NCBI GenBank assembly: GCA_900541925.1
Contig: UQMB01000001.1
Location: 124,001 to 188,000, forward strand
Direction of reading: 5' to 3'
Origin: an uncultured Bacteroidales bacterium
GTDB lineage: Bacteria > Bacteroidota > Bacteroidia > Bacteroidales > UBA932
Length of the DNA: 64,000 bases
How positions within the stretch are numbered: the stretch's first letter is position 1; every line of letters starts with the position of its first letter. The notes below the pieces were generated by a model that saw nothing but the letters and a program-made list of their open reading frames with translations, ran no database searches and was not told the DNA's origin. Shown here in pieces: positions 42,595 through 49,871 of the stretch. The position numbers and the translations under genes are program-made.

Positions 42595-43047
42595 CTACTG
42601 TGCCGGATAGGCGAGCGTGAGGCTGTAGGATTTCAGGACTTCTTCACCGCCGATCTCTTCGGAACTGGTCAGCACGAGGGTCTTCTTGTAGGAGAAGCTG
42701 TCATGCAGACCGGCAGGCAGGGCCTTGAGCTTGCTCTTGTAGTCTGACTCGATCTTCTTGAATTCTGACAGCGCGTTGCCGTATCTTTCGATGGCGCCGC
42801 TCCTGTCGGATATGTCTTCGGTCCATGTCTTGGACCACTTGGAAGAGAAGCTGCCGAGTTCATCACCGATCTCGAGGCTTAGCGGCTTGACCGCGCTGGC
42901 TGAGCTGCCGAAGTACTCTTCGCTGCCGTTGTCGCGGACCTCTATGCAATACAGCACTGAGCCGTCTTCTGGCTTGGAACACCCTGCGAGCAGTCCGACT
43001 GCGGCGGCAAGGCATAAAAACGCTTTGTTCGGAAACCTTTTTCTCAT
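42595..43047 (-). CDS. Hypothetical lipoprotein
   Basis: A 150-residue lipoprotein (start MRKRFPNKAFL at 43047; lipobox LLAGC). The mature part has a strand-rich start (VLYCIEVRDNGSEEYFG) and a Lys/Glu-rich middle that may be helical. No family recognised. It is divergent from hsp20 and shares its 220-bp upstream region, which includes two tandem palindromes, so both could answer to the same regulator. Confidence 0.7.
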   Translation of the reverse strand: MRKRFPNKAFLCLAAAVGLLAGCSKPEDGSVLYCIEVRDNGSEEYFGSSASAVKPLSLEIGDELGSFSSKWSKTWTEDISDRSGAIERYGNALSEFKKIESDYKSKLKALPAGLHDSFSYKKTLVLTSSEEIGGEEVLKSYSLTLAYPAQ

Positions 43048-43133
43048 AATGCTGACAAAGATACTCCTGCTTCCGGACTTTGTCAAGAGAGAGCCGGAAT
43101 CCCAGATGTTGCGTCAAATAGTCAATTAAATAT

Positions 43134-43165
43134 GCCAATTTGGCTTAAAACGCGCCAATTTGGCG
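43134..43165. promoter_or_regulatory. Tandem palindromic operator ahead of hsp20
   Basis: GCCAATTTGGC occurs at 43134-43144 and again at 43154-43164; the second copy extends to the 13-bp palindrome CGCCAATTTGGCG. The centres are 20 bp apart, about two turns of DNA, so two dimers could bind on the same face. The site lies in the gap between the lipoprotein and hsp20 genes, 100 bp before the hsp20 start. Confidence 0.65.
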
Positions 43166-43267
43166 TGTAAATGTAATAAAACTCAACTGGTACGGGTGTT
43201 GATTTCTTATAAAGCGTCTTCCGAAAAGGAGACGGAAAAAAGAAAATTAAAAAAGGAGATTAATATT

Positions 43268-43699
43268 ATGTTACCAGCAAAAAGAACAGAACAGGCTTGG
43301 TTGCCTGACATCTTCAATGATTTCTTCAACACCAATTGGATGGAGAAGGCCAATGCTACGGCACCTGCGATCAATGTGATTGAGAACGAAAAGTCATACG
43401 ATGTAGAGCTTGCCGCTCCGGGGCTCACCAAGGATGATTTCAAGGTATGCCTGGATCACGAAGGCAATCTTTCCATCGACATGGAGAAGAAGGTCGAGAA
43501 CAATGGTGAGAAGAAGCACGGCCACTACCTGCGCCGCGAGTTCTCATACACCAAGTATCAGCAGATTCTCAGTCTGCCTGAGGATGTGGACAAAGAGCAT
43601 ATCGAGGCCAAGGTGGAGAACGGTGTCCTCAACATCAATCTGCCTAAGATCGTGAAGACTCCGGAGGCGGAAGCCCACAAGTCCATCGAGGTAAAATAA
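43268..43699 (+). CDS. Small heat-shock protein, Hsp20 family
   Basis: A 143-residue chaperone of the alpha-crystallin type: a short N-terminal arm with DIFNDFFN, then the domain from YDVELAAPGLTKDDFKV to the closing GVLNINLPKI (the G-V-L-x-I-x-L-P signature), and a short C-terminal tail with an I-x-V (SIEVK) that can link dimers. It would hold unfolding proteins during stress. The start at 43268 fits this domain, and upstream frames are poor. A perfect terminator follows. Confidence 0.93.
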   Translation: MLPAKRTEQAWLPDIFNDFFNTNWMEKANATAPAINVIENEKSYDVELAAPGLTKDDFKVCLDHEGNLSIDMEKKVENNGEKKHGHYLRREFSYTKYQQILSLPEDVDKEHIEAKVENGVLNINLPKIVKTPEAEAHKSIEVK

Positions 43700-43716
43700 C
43701 TTGAAACTGAAACTTC

Positions 43717-43755
43717 ATAGCCGCAGTGCCGCAAGGTGCTGCGGCTATTTTTCGT
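43717..43755 (+). terminator. Terminator of hsp20
   Basis: ATAGCCGCAG (43717-43726) and CTGCGGCTAT (43739-43748) form a perfect 10-bp stem with a 12-base loop, followed by a T run. Confidence 0.85.
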
Positions 43756-43789
43756 AAATAATGCTTATCTTCGCCGAAAATCAAAAGAT

Positions 43790-44251
43790 ATGATTAAAAA
43801 CATAGCGTTGGTGGCTCACGATTCCCGCAAGAAGGAGCTGATGAGCTGGGTCAAATTCAATGCGGGGGTACTCAAGGACTGCCGCCTTTATTGTACCGGT
43901 ACGACCGGACGTCTTGTCAAGGAGACCCTTTCCAAGGCCCTCAGTACCGATGATTCACTGGATGTGATATGCAAGCTGAGCGGCCCTCTCGGCGGAGATT
44001 TCGAGATAGGTGCGATGATCGCAGAGGGTTCCGTGGATATGCTTGTCTTCTTTTGCGACAACCTCATAATGCAAGGACATCAGAACGATGTGATGGGGCT
44101 TGTCCGTCTCGCGTCCCTCTATAATATACCCTTCGCGACCAACCGCAGCACGGCGGATTTCATCATCGCCTCGCCTCTGTTCTCAAGTGCCGAGTACGAG
44201 CGCATCATACCGGCCTGCATAGAGTCATACAAGAACCGCAAGCTCAAATAG
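43790..44251 (+). CDS. mgsA: Methylglyoxal synthase
   Basis: Converts dihydroxyacetone phosphate to methylglyoxal and phosphate, a bypass that relieves sugar-phosphate stress and regenerates free phosphate. The 153-residue protein has IALVAHDSRK (catalytic His) near the N-terminus, the phosphate-binding CTGTTGR, GPLGGDFEIGAMIAEG with the catalytic Asp and FFCDNL with the second Asp. The start at 43790 fits the family; the upstream ATG adds 18 residues. A near-consensus -7 box (TATCTTCG at 43766-43773) sits just before it. It is monocistronic. Confidence 0.9.
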   Translation: MIKNIALVAHDSRKKELMSWVKFNAGVLKDCRLYCTGTTGRLVKETLSKALSTDDSLDVICKLSGPLGGDFEIGAMIAEGSVDMLVFFCDNLIMQGHQNDVMGLVRLASLYNIPFATNRSTADFIIASPLFSSAEYERIIPACIESYKNRKLK

Positions 44252-44258
44252 CGCAGCC

Positions 44259-44297
44259 GTAACAGAATCTTAATGCGGGGTAATATCTCCGTAACAT
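44259..44297 (+). promoter_or_regulatory. Pho-box-like direct repeats upstream of the TonB receptor operon
   Basis: TAAC/TAAT words start at 44260, 44271, 44281 and 44292, i.e. spaced 11, 10 and 11 bp on one face of the helix, and the outer two are GTAACA. The last copy ends 10 bp before the -7 box at 44306, where a -33 element would lie. OmpR/PhoB-type activators bind such 11-bp direct repeats and replace the -35 contact. Confidence 0.55.
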
Positions 44298-44305
44298 CCT
44301 CTCTT

Positions 44306-44313
44306 TACTTTTG
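44306..44313 (+). promoter_or_regulatory. -7 element of the TonB receptor operon
   Basis: TACTTTTG matches TAnnTTTG and ends 23 bp before the receptor start codon. No clear TTTG -33 box is present, in line with activator dependence. Confidence 0.55.
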
Positions 44314-44336
44314 CATCGTAATCAGTAGCAGATACG

Positions 44337-47084
44337 ATGAAAAGATTAAAGAGAGGATTTGTTGTAGCGCTGTTCGCGCTGCTTGCGCAGATGCTTCAGG
44401 CGCAACCGCCCGCAAAGACCGGGACGGTCAGCGGCACGGTGAAGGACGCCCTGAGCGGCGAGACGCTGATCGGGGCTTTCGTGGAAGTCAAAGGGGGAGA
44501 CGCCAAAGCCATTTCGGCGATGGACGGGATGTTCGTCCTGGAGGGTGTCCCTGTTGGAAATATCAGTCTAAAAGTAAGTTATCTTGGATATCTTGACGCT
44601 GTTCTTGAGGATGTCAAGAGTCCTTCGGAGGGTGCGGTGATAGAAATGACCGTCGACGGGGAGATGCTCTCCGCGACGACGGTGACGGCGGAGCAGCGCC
44701 GCGACACGCAGGCTTCCCTGATGCGGATCACAAGAGAGACACCGCTTATCATAAGTAATGTATCCGCCCAGGAGATTGGGCGTACCCAGGATTCCAACGC
44801 AGGGGAGGTGATACGCCGTGTGCCGGGAATCAGCCTGATAGACGACAAGTTCGTCATGGTCCGTGGCCTTTCGCAGAGATACAACAATGTGTGGATCAAC
44901 GGCGGGGCGGCTCCGAGTTCGGAAGCCGATTCCCGTGCCTTCTCGTTCGACCTCATACCGAGTTCGCAGATCGACAATCTCACAATCGTCAAAGTCCTTT
45001 CGGCCGAGTACCCGGCTGACTATTCCGGAGGCTTCATCCTCATCCAGACGCGAGATGTTCCGGAACGCAATTCTTTCAATATTTCCGCCGGAGGCAACTT
45101 CAACGACCGGTCATTCGATGATTTCATCTCGTACAACGGGAAGCTCGGTGCGCTGCCGGGCGGCATAGGCGCTTCGCTCCCGGGTTTCGGCAGCAAGACG
45201 GTCGACCTCAAGGCAAGCGGGCTTGACAATGACTGGTCTGTCCGCAAAATCAATCCGATAAGCGACCGCAAGCTCTCCGCCGCCCTCTCGAGACGCTGGG
45301 ACATCGCGGGCCACAGGCTGGGACTCAGCGCCGCTGCGAACTGGTCGCAGGAGTTCCGCACCCTCGACCCGATGCAGAACAACCTCTTCGGGGTGTATGA
45401 CCACCAGAACAACCGCTCCAACTACCTTCGCCGCTCGGTAGACAGCCAGTACAATGACAACAGCCGTTTAGGCGCCATGCTCAACATGACCTGGATCATC
45501 CCCTCAGGGGCCGCCAAGTTCCAGTTCAAGAACATATTCAACCGCATCGACAACCACCGTTACACCTTCCGCGACGGCATCAGCGCGCAGGCCAACGAGG
45601 AGAAGAGCGCGGAATACTTCCGCCGCAGCCGTACGACATATAACGGTCAGCTGACCGGGGCCCATTACATCGCGGACAACACCCTTGACTGGTGCGCAGG
45701 AGTCTCATACGCCGACAGGATAGTACCTGACCGCAGGCGGTATCTTGTCAACGACGCGCTTGAGAGCGGCGTGTTCGCCCTGACGACAGGCAACGACGTC
45801 TCCCGCGAATGGACGGATCTTCGCGAGAGCATCTCCTCACTGAGCCTCAACGACAAGCAGAAATTCCATATAGGGGAGCGCGAGGGCTATGTCAAGGCCG
45901 GACTTTACGGGGAGTACCGTGCCCGCCGTTACAACACCAGGGTGTTCATATATAACTGGAATGTCTACGACAACACACTCCCGGCCGGTTTCCAGAAGAT
46001 GGATGTGCCTGGGCTGCTGAGCAATCCCGAGTATTTCGCCCAGGACAGGCTCCACCTCCTTGAAGAACAGCGCATGCGCAACAACTACCGCGGCCGGAAC
46101 TGGCTCGGCTCCGCCTATGTCAACGCCTCCATCCCTATCGGACGCCTGGAGATACTCGGAGGCTTGAGATATGAGTACAACGACATGGAGCTTATCTCCA
46201 ACACACGCAACAACGAACTCTCCGAGAGCAGCCGGCACTACAAGACTGGAGGGCTGTTCCCTTCCGCCACCGCCACTTTCCGCATCGACGACAGGCAGAA
46301 TCTCCGACTCTCCTACGGACGGAGCGTCAACAGGCCGGAGTTCCGCGAGGTGTCATCCTCAGTCTATTACGACTTCGACCTCGCTTCAGATGTCCAGGGC
46401 AACACTGACCTGAGAAACTGCTATGTAGACAACTTGGACCTGAGATATGAGCTCTACCCGTCAAGCGGCGAGACCATAAGCATCGCAGCCTTCTACAAGC
46501 ATTTCGACTCTCCGATAGAGTGGACCTATACGGTGTCCGGAGGCACAGACCTCGTCTACTCCTACAAGAATGCTCTGAGCGCCGATAATGTCGGACTGGA
46601 GATGGACCTGCGCAAGAATCTGGCTTTCATCGGCCTTGACAACTTCTCGGTCTCATTCAACGGGGCGCTCATCCGCAGCAAGGTGCACTTCGAAGATGGC
46701 TCACGCGAGGAGGACCGTCCGATGCAGGGGCAGTCGCCTTACCTTGTCAACGGCGGAATCTTCTACAACTCCTCTCGGCTCGGACTCGACATAGCCCTTC
46801 TCTACAACAGGATAGGCAAGCGCATCATAGGCGTGGGACGCACTGAAGGCTCAATAGGGGGAGAAGACCAGGCGAGGGTGCCGGACAGCTACGAGATGCC
46901 GCGCAACAGCCTCGACCTCACGTTCTCCAAGAAGTTCGGAGAGCACTTCGACCTCAAGCTCTACTTCCGCAACCTGCTCGGCGAGGGAATCACCTACAAG
47001 CAGTTTGAGGGCGAGATCGGACAGATCACCAGGGCCTACAACCCTGGCCGCAACATAGGACTGCAATTTACATATACCTTATAG
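44337..47084 (+). CDS. TonB-dependent outer-membrane receptor (not SusC type)
   Basis: A 915-residue receptor with a signal peptide ending near MLQAQ, an N-terminal carboxypeptidase-regulatory-like domain (GTVSGTVKDALSGETLIGAF), a plug domain with SAQEIGRTQDSNAGEVIRRV and VMVRGLSQRYNNVWINGG, and a 22-strand barrel ending in GLQFTYTL. The plug is of the kind seen in Bacteroidetes receptors paired with a beta-helix-like lipoprotein, not SusD. The next gene, 26 bp downstream, is such a lipoprotein. The ligand is unknown; the Pho-like promoter hints at a phosphorus compound, and the COG0523 GTPase next door hints at metal. Both are inferences. Confidence 0.88.
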   Translation: MKRLKRGFVVALFALLAQMLQAQPPAKTGTVSGTVKDALSGETLIGAFVEVKGGDAKAISAMDGMFVLEGVPVGNISLKVSYLGYLDAVLEDVKSPSEGAVIEMTVDGEMLSATTVTAEQRRDTQASLMRITRETPLIISNVSAQEIGRTQDSNAGEVIRRVPGISLIDDKFVMVRGLSQRYNNVWINGGAAPSSEADSRAFSFDLIPSSQIDNLTIVKVLSAEYPADYSGGFILIQTRDVPERNSFNISAGGNFNDRSFDDFISYNGKLGALPGGIGASLPGFGSKTVDLKASGLDNDWSVRKINPISDRKLSAALSRRWDIAGHRLGLSAAANWSQEFRTLDPMQNNLFGVYDHQNNRSNYLRRSVDSQYNDNSRLGAMLNMTWIIPSGAAKFQFKNIFNRIDNHRYTFRDGISAQANEEKSAEYFRRSRTTYNGQLTGAHYIADNTLDWCAGVSYADRIVPDRRRYLVNDALESGVFALTTGNDVSREWTDLRESISSLSLNDKQKFHIGEREGYVKAGLYGEYRARRYNTRVFIYNWNVYDNTLPAGFQKMDVPGLLSNPEYFAQDRLHLLEEQRMRNNYRGRNWLGSAYVNASIPIGRLEILGGLRYEYNDMELISNTRNNELSESSRHYKTGGLFPSATATFRIDDRQNLRLSYGRSVNRPEFREVSSSVYYDFDLASDVQGNTDLRNCYVDNLDLRYELYPSSGETISIAAFYKHFDSPIEWTYTVSGGTDLVYSYKNALSADNVGLEMDLRKNLAFIGLDNFSVSFNGALIRSKVHFEDGSREEDRPMQGQSPYLVNGGIFYNSSRLGLDIALLYNRIGKRIIGVGRTEGSIGGEDQARVPDSYEMPRNSLDLTFSKKFGEHFDLKLYFRNLLGEGITYKQFEGEIGQITRAYNPGRNIGLQFTYTL

Positions 47085-47110
47085 AGAATTTCCCTTTATT
47101 TATCAAACAA

Positions 47111-48622
47111 ATGAGAAAAATCAATTTTGGGGCGTGCATCTGCACCCTCGGCGCACTGGCCGCGATCGTGGCCTGCGAGAAAGAGAATCCATCACCGAAG
47201 CCGGCAGAAAAGTATGTCTGGAAGACCGACGGAGGAATCAAAGCCTGCGACCATCTCCTCTTCACTGACGGCAAGGACGATCCTGACGGCAAGGAGATAG
47301 GCAACGGAGACCAGGAGTTCGTGTTCTACGGACAGCAGACCCTCGCGAAGGGTACATATCACCTCAAAGGCTGGGTTTATGTGGCCGACGGAGCCCAGCT
47401 TACCATAGAACCGGGTACGGTCATCAAGGGTGACAAGGAGTCAATGGCCACGCTCATCGTGGAGCGTGGCGGCCGGCTCATCGCCCGTGGCGAGCAGGGC
47501 GCCCCTATCGTATTCACTTCAGAAGCCGAAGCCGGCAACAGAAAGCCGGGAGACTGGGGAGGAGTGATCCTCTGCGGCAAGGCCCGCAACAACAAGGGCG
47601 AGATGCAGATCGAGGGCGGCCCGCGCACAAGGCATGGCGGTGATGACGATGACGATAACTCCGGCGTGCTGAGCTATGTCCGCATCGAATTCGCGGGCTA
47701 CCCGTTCAAGACCGACAAGGAGATCAACGGTCTCACTCTCGGTTCCGTCGGGCGCGGCACCACGCTTGACCATATCCAGGTGTCCTACTCCAACGATGAC
47801 TCCTTCGAGTGGTTCGGCGGATGTCCTCAGGCAAAGTACCTTATAGCCTGGAAGGGTTGGGACGATGACTTCGACACCGACAACGGCTTCTCCGGCAAGG
47901 TGCAGTATGCCCTTGCGGTGAGGGATTCCCGTATCGCGGATGTCTCCCAGAGCAACGGTTTCGAGAGCGACAACAACGCCGACGGCTCCGCTACCTCTCC
48001 GTACACCTGCGCCACATTCTCCAATGTGACTTTCGTGGGACCGAAGCTTGACGCCCAGTTCCAGAACGATCCGTCCTACATCAACGGCGGCAAGCTCTAC
48101 CCCAACAACGGCTCTGCCCTCGGCAAGTTCCAGTCAGCCATGCAGATAAGGAGGAACTCCCGCCTCAACTGCATCAACTCGCTCGCCATCGGTTTCCCTA
48201 TAGGGCTTATCCTTGACAACCAGAAGGGTGACACGCAGGGCGCGGCTTCCGGCAAACTTCTCAAGCTTGAGAACATCTGGTTCGCGGGCATGGATGTCAC
48301 CGGATCAGACGCCAACAAATCCTACGAGGACGTGCTCGTGACCGGTTACGACGAGAAGTCCAAGCCTATATTCGACAAGACCCGCAAGTCATTCTCCAGC
48401 ACATTCTTCCTCGCTCAGAAAGGCGACAAGGCCGTGGAGTCATGGTCTGATCTCGTGGCTGCCGACGGGTACACCCCGCTTTCAGGCAGCGCACTGCTCT
48501 CCGCCGCATCTTTCGACGGGGCGGACAACTGGTTTGACAAGGTCAGCCATGTCGGTGCCTTCGGTCCTGAGAACTGGGCTGAAGGATGGGCGGAGTTCGA
48601 TCCGGAGAACGCTGAATATTAG
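47111..48622 (+). CDS. Surface lipoprotein partner of the TonB receptor
   Basis: A 503-residue lipoprotein (lipobox IVAC, mature start EKENPSPKP). A Gly/Asn/Asp-rich body with repeating strands, including QLTIEPGTVIKGD, APIVFTSE and the acidic run HGGDDDDDNSG, suggests a right-handed beta-helix. This resembles uncharacterised Bacteroidetes lipoproteins encoded next to TonB receptors. The Asp-rich loops could bind Ca2+ or other cations. It is in one operon with the receptor and is presumably its surface-exposed ligand-capture partner, analogous in role to SusD but unrelated in sequence. Confidence 0.8.
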   Translation: MRKINFGACICTLGALAAIVACEKENPSPKPAEKYVWKTDGGIKACDHLLFTDGKDDPDGKEIGNGDQEFVFYGQQTLAKGTYHLKGWVYVADGAQLTIEPGTVIKGDKESMATLIVERGGRLIARGEQGAPIVFTSEAEAGNRKPGDWGGVILCGKARNNKGEMQIEGGPRTRHGGDDDDDNSGVLSYVRIEFAGYPFKTDKEINGLTLGSVGRGTTLDHIQVSYSNDDSFEWFGGCPQAKYLIAWKGWDDDFDTDNGFSGKVQYALAVRDSRIADVSQSNGFESDNNADGSATSPYTCATFSNVTFVGPKLDAQFQNDPSYINGGKLYPNNGSALGKFQSAMQIRRNSRLNCINSLAIGFPIGLILDNQKGDTQGAASGKLLKLENIWFAGMDVTGSDANKSYEDVLVTGYDEKSKPIFDKTRKSFSSTFFLAQKGDKAVESWSDLVAADGYTPLSGSALLSAASFDGADNWFDKVSHVGAFGPENWAEGWAEFDPENAEY

Positions 48623-48640
48623 TTCCCCGGTCTAGCATAT

Positions 48641-49801
48641 CTATAGTGTCGCGCCATCATCAAGGCAGCTGTCAAGCTCCTTGGTGATGGCCTTTTCGTC
48701 GAGATGCTGACCGATGAACACTATCTTCTCCATCCTGTCACCGTATTCCGGGTCCCAGTCCCTGGAGAGGGAAGGGTCGCGGAGCATCATCTCGACAAGC
48801 TCCTCCTTGTCCATCGTGGCGTACCACAGGCCTGCGTCCTTGATGGACTTCTGTACCCCGGCCTGTTCGAAGAGATAGCACTTGTCGGTGTCGTCCGAGA
48901 AGTAGCAGATTCCTTTGGCCCTTATGACGGAAGACGGCCACCTCCTGGCCACGAAATCGTCGAAGCGGTTGAGGTCGAATGCCTGGCGGCGGAAATACAC
49001 GAATGTCGATATCCCGTACTCGTCGGCTTCTCCTTCTTCTTCGTCGTGAATCTCCCCGTGGGCGTCCCCTTCGATTTCCGATATCCAGGATGCGGAGGTG
49101 GCGACGCTGTCGAAGTTGAACATCTTGGTGTCCAGTATCTTGTCGAGGTCGATGTCGCAGAAGTCGCTTTCTATGATTTCGGCCTTCGGCTGAAGTTTGC
49201 GGATGATGCTGCGGATTCTCCCGAGGTCTTCTCTCTTGACTTCGGATGCCTTGTTGAGTATCACTATGTTGCAGAACTCTATCTGCTGGATGACCAGACT
49301 TTCAAGGTCGTCTTCGTCGAAGTTGCGCAGCGGCAGGGTGTCGCCGCAACTGAACTCGGTCTGCATCCTCAGGGCGTCGACCACCGTGACGATGCAGTCC
49401 AGCCGGGGCAGTGCTCCTCGGGTGTATTCGCTCGTCAGGGTCGGGATCGAGCAGATGGTCTGGGCTATCGGAGCCGGTTCGCAGATGCCGCTGGCCTCGA
49501 TTACGATGTAGTCGAATTTGCCGGTGGAGGTGATCTGGCAGACCTGCTCGACCAGGTCCATCTTCAGGGTGCAGCAGATGCACCCGTTCTGGAGGGCGAC
49601 GAGGCTGTCGTCCTTCTTGCCGACCACACCGCCTTTCTCTATCAGTGAAGCGTCGATGTTGACCTCGCCAAGGTCATTCACTATCACCGCGAACTTGATT
49701 CCTTTTCTGTTTGAGAGGATGCGGTTGACCAGGGTGGTCTTGCCGCTTCCGAGATAGCCGGTAAGCAGAAGTACCGGAGCTTCGTTTTTATTGTTTCCCA
49801 T
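48641..49801 (-). CDS. COG0523 (CobW/ZigA-type) G3E GTPase, putative metallochaperone
   Basis: A 386-residue G3E GTPase: Walker A GYLGSGKTT at residues 15-23, the metal-binding CxCC in NGCICCTLK (Cys74, Cys76, Cys77), IEASGICEPAPI and the guanine-recognition NKAS. A linker of mixed His and acidic residues (around DAHGEIHDEEEGEADE) precedes the C-terminal CobW_C domain. Members move Zn or Co to target proteins, often under metal starvation. The start at 49801 fits; the longer frame to 50041 overlaps the divergent sensor gene. It is convergent with the lipoprotein gene, leaving 18 bp. Confidence 0.88.
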   Translation of the reverse strand: MGNNKNEAPVLLLTGYLGSGKTTLVNRILSNRKGIKFAVIVNDLGEVNIDASLIEKGGVVGKKDDSLVALQNGCICCTLKMDLVEQVCQITSTGKFDYIVIEASGICEPAPIAQTICSIPTLTSEYTRGALPRLDCIVTVVDALRMQTEFSCGDTLPLRNFDEDDLESLVIQQIEFCNIVILNKASEVKREDLGRIRSIIRKLQPKAEIIESDFCDIDLDKILDTKMFNFDSVATSASWISEIEGDAHGEIHDEEEGEADEYGISTFVYFRRQAFDLNRFDDFVARRWPSSVIRAKGICYFSDDTDKCYLFEQAGVQKSIKDAGLWYATMDKEELVEMMLRDPSLSRDWDPEYGDRMEKIVFIGQHLDEKAITKELDSCLDDGATL

Positions 49802-49871
49802 ATTCAAATCAAATCGTGACAATATAATATTTTTATTCTTATATTGGCCCCTGTAACCACAAATTGATGCA

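Noticed and set aside
43140..43156. Possible sigma-54 promoter at the hsp20 palindromes
   Set aside because: A GG and a GC are 10 bp apart, but the -12 half (TTGC) is poor and the GG belongs to a perfect palindrome, which explains the sequence better.
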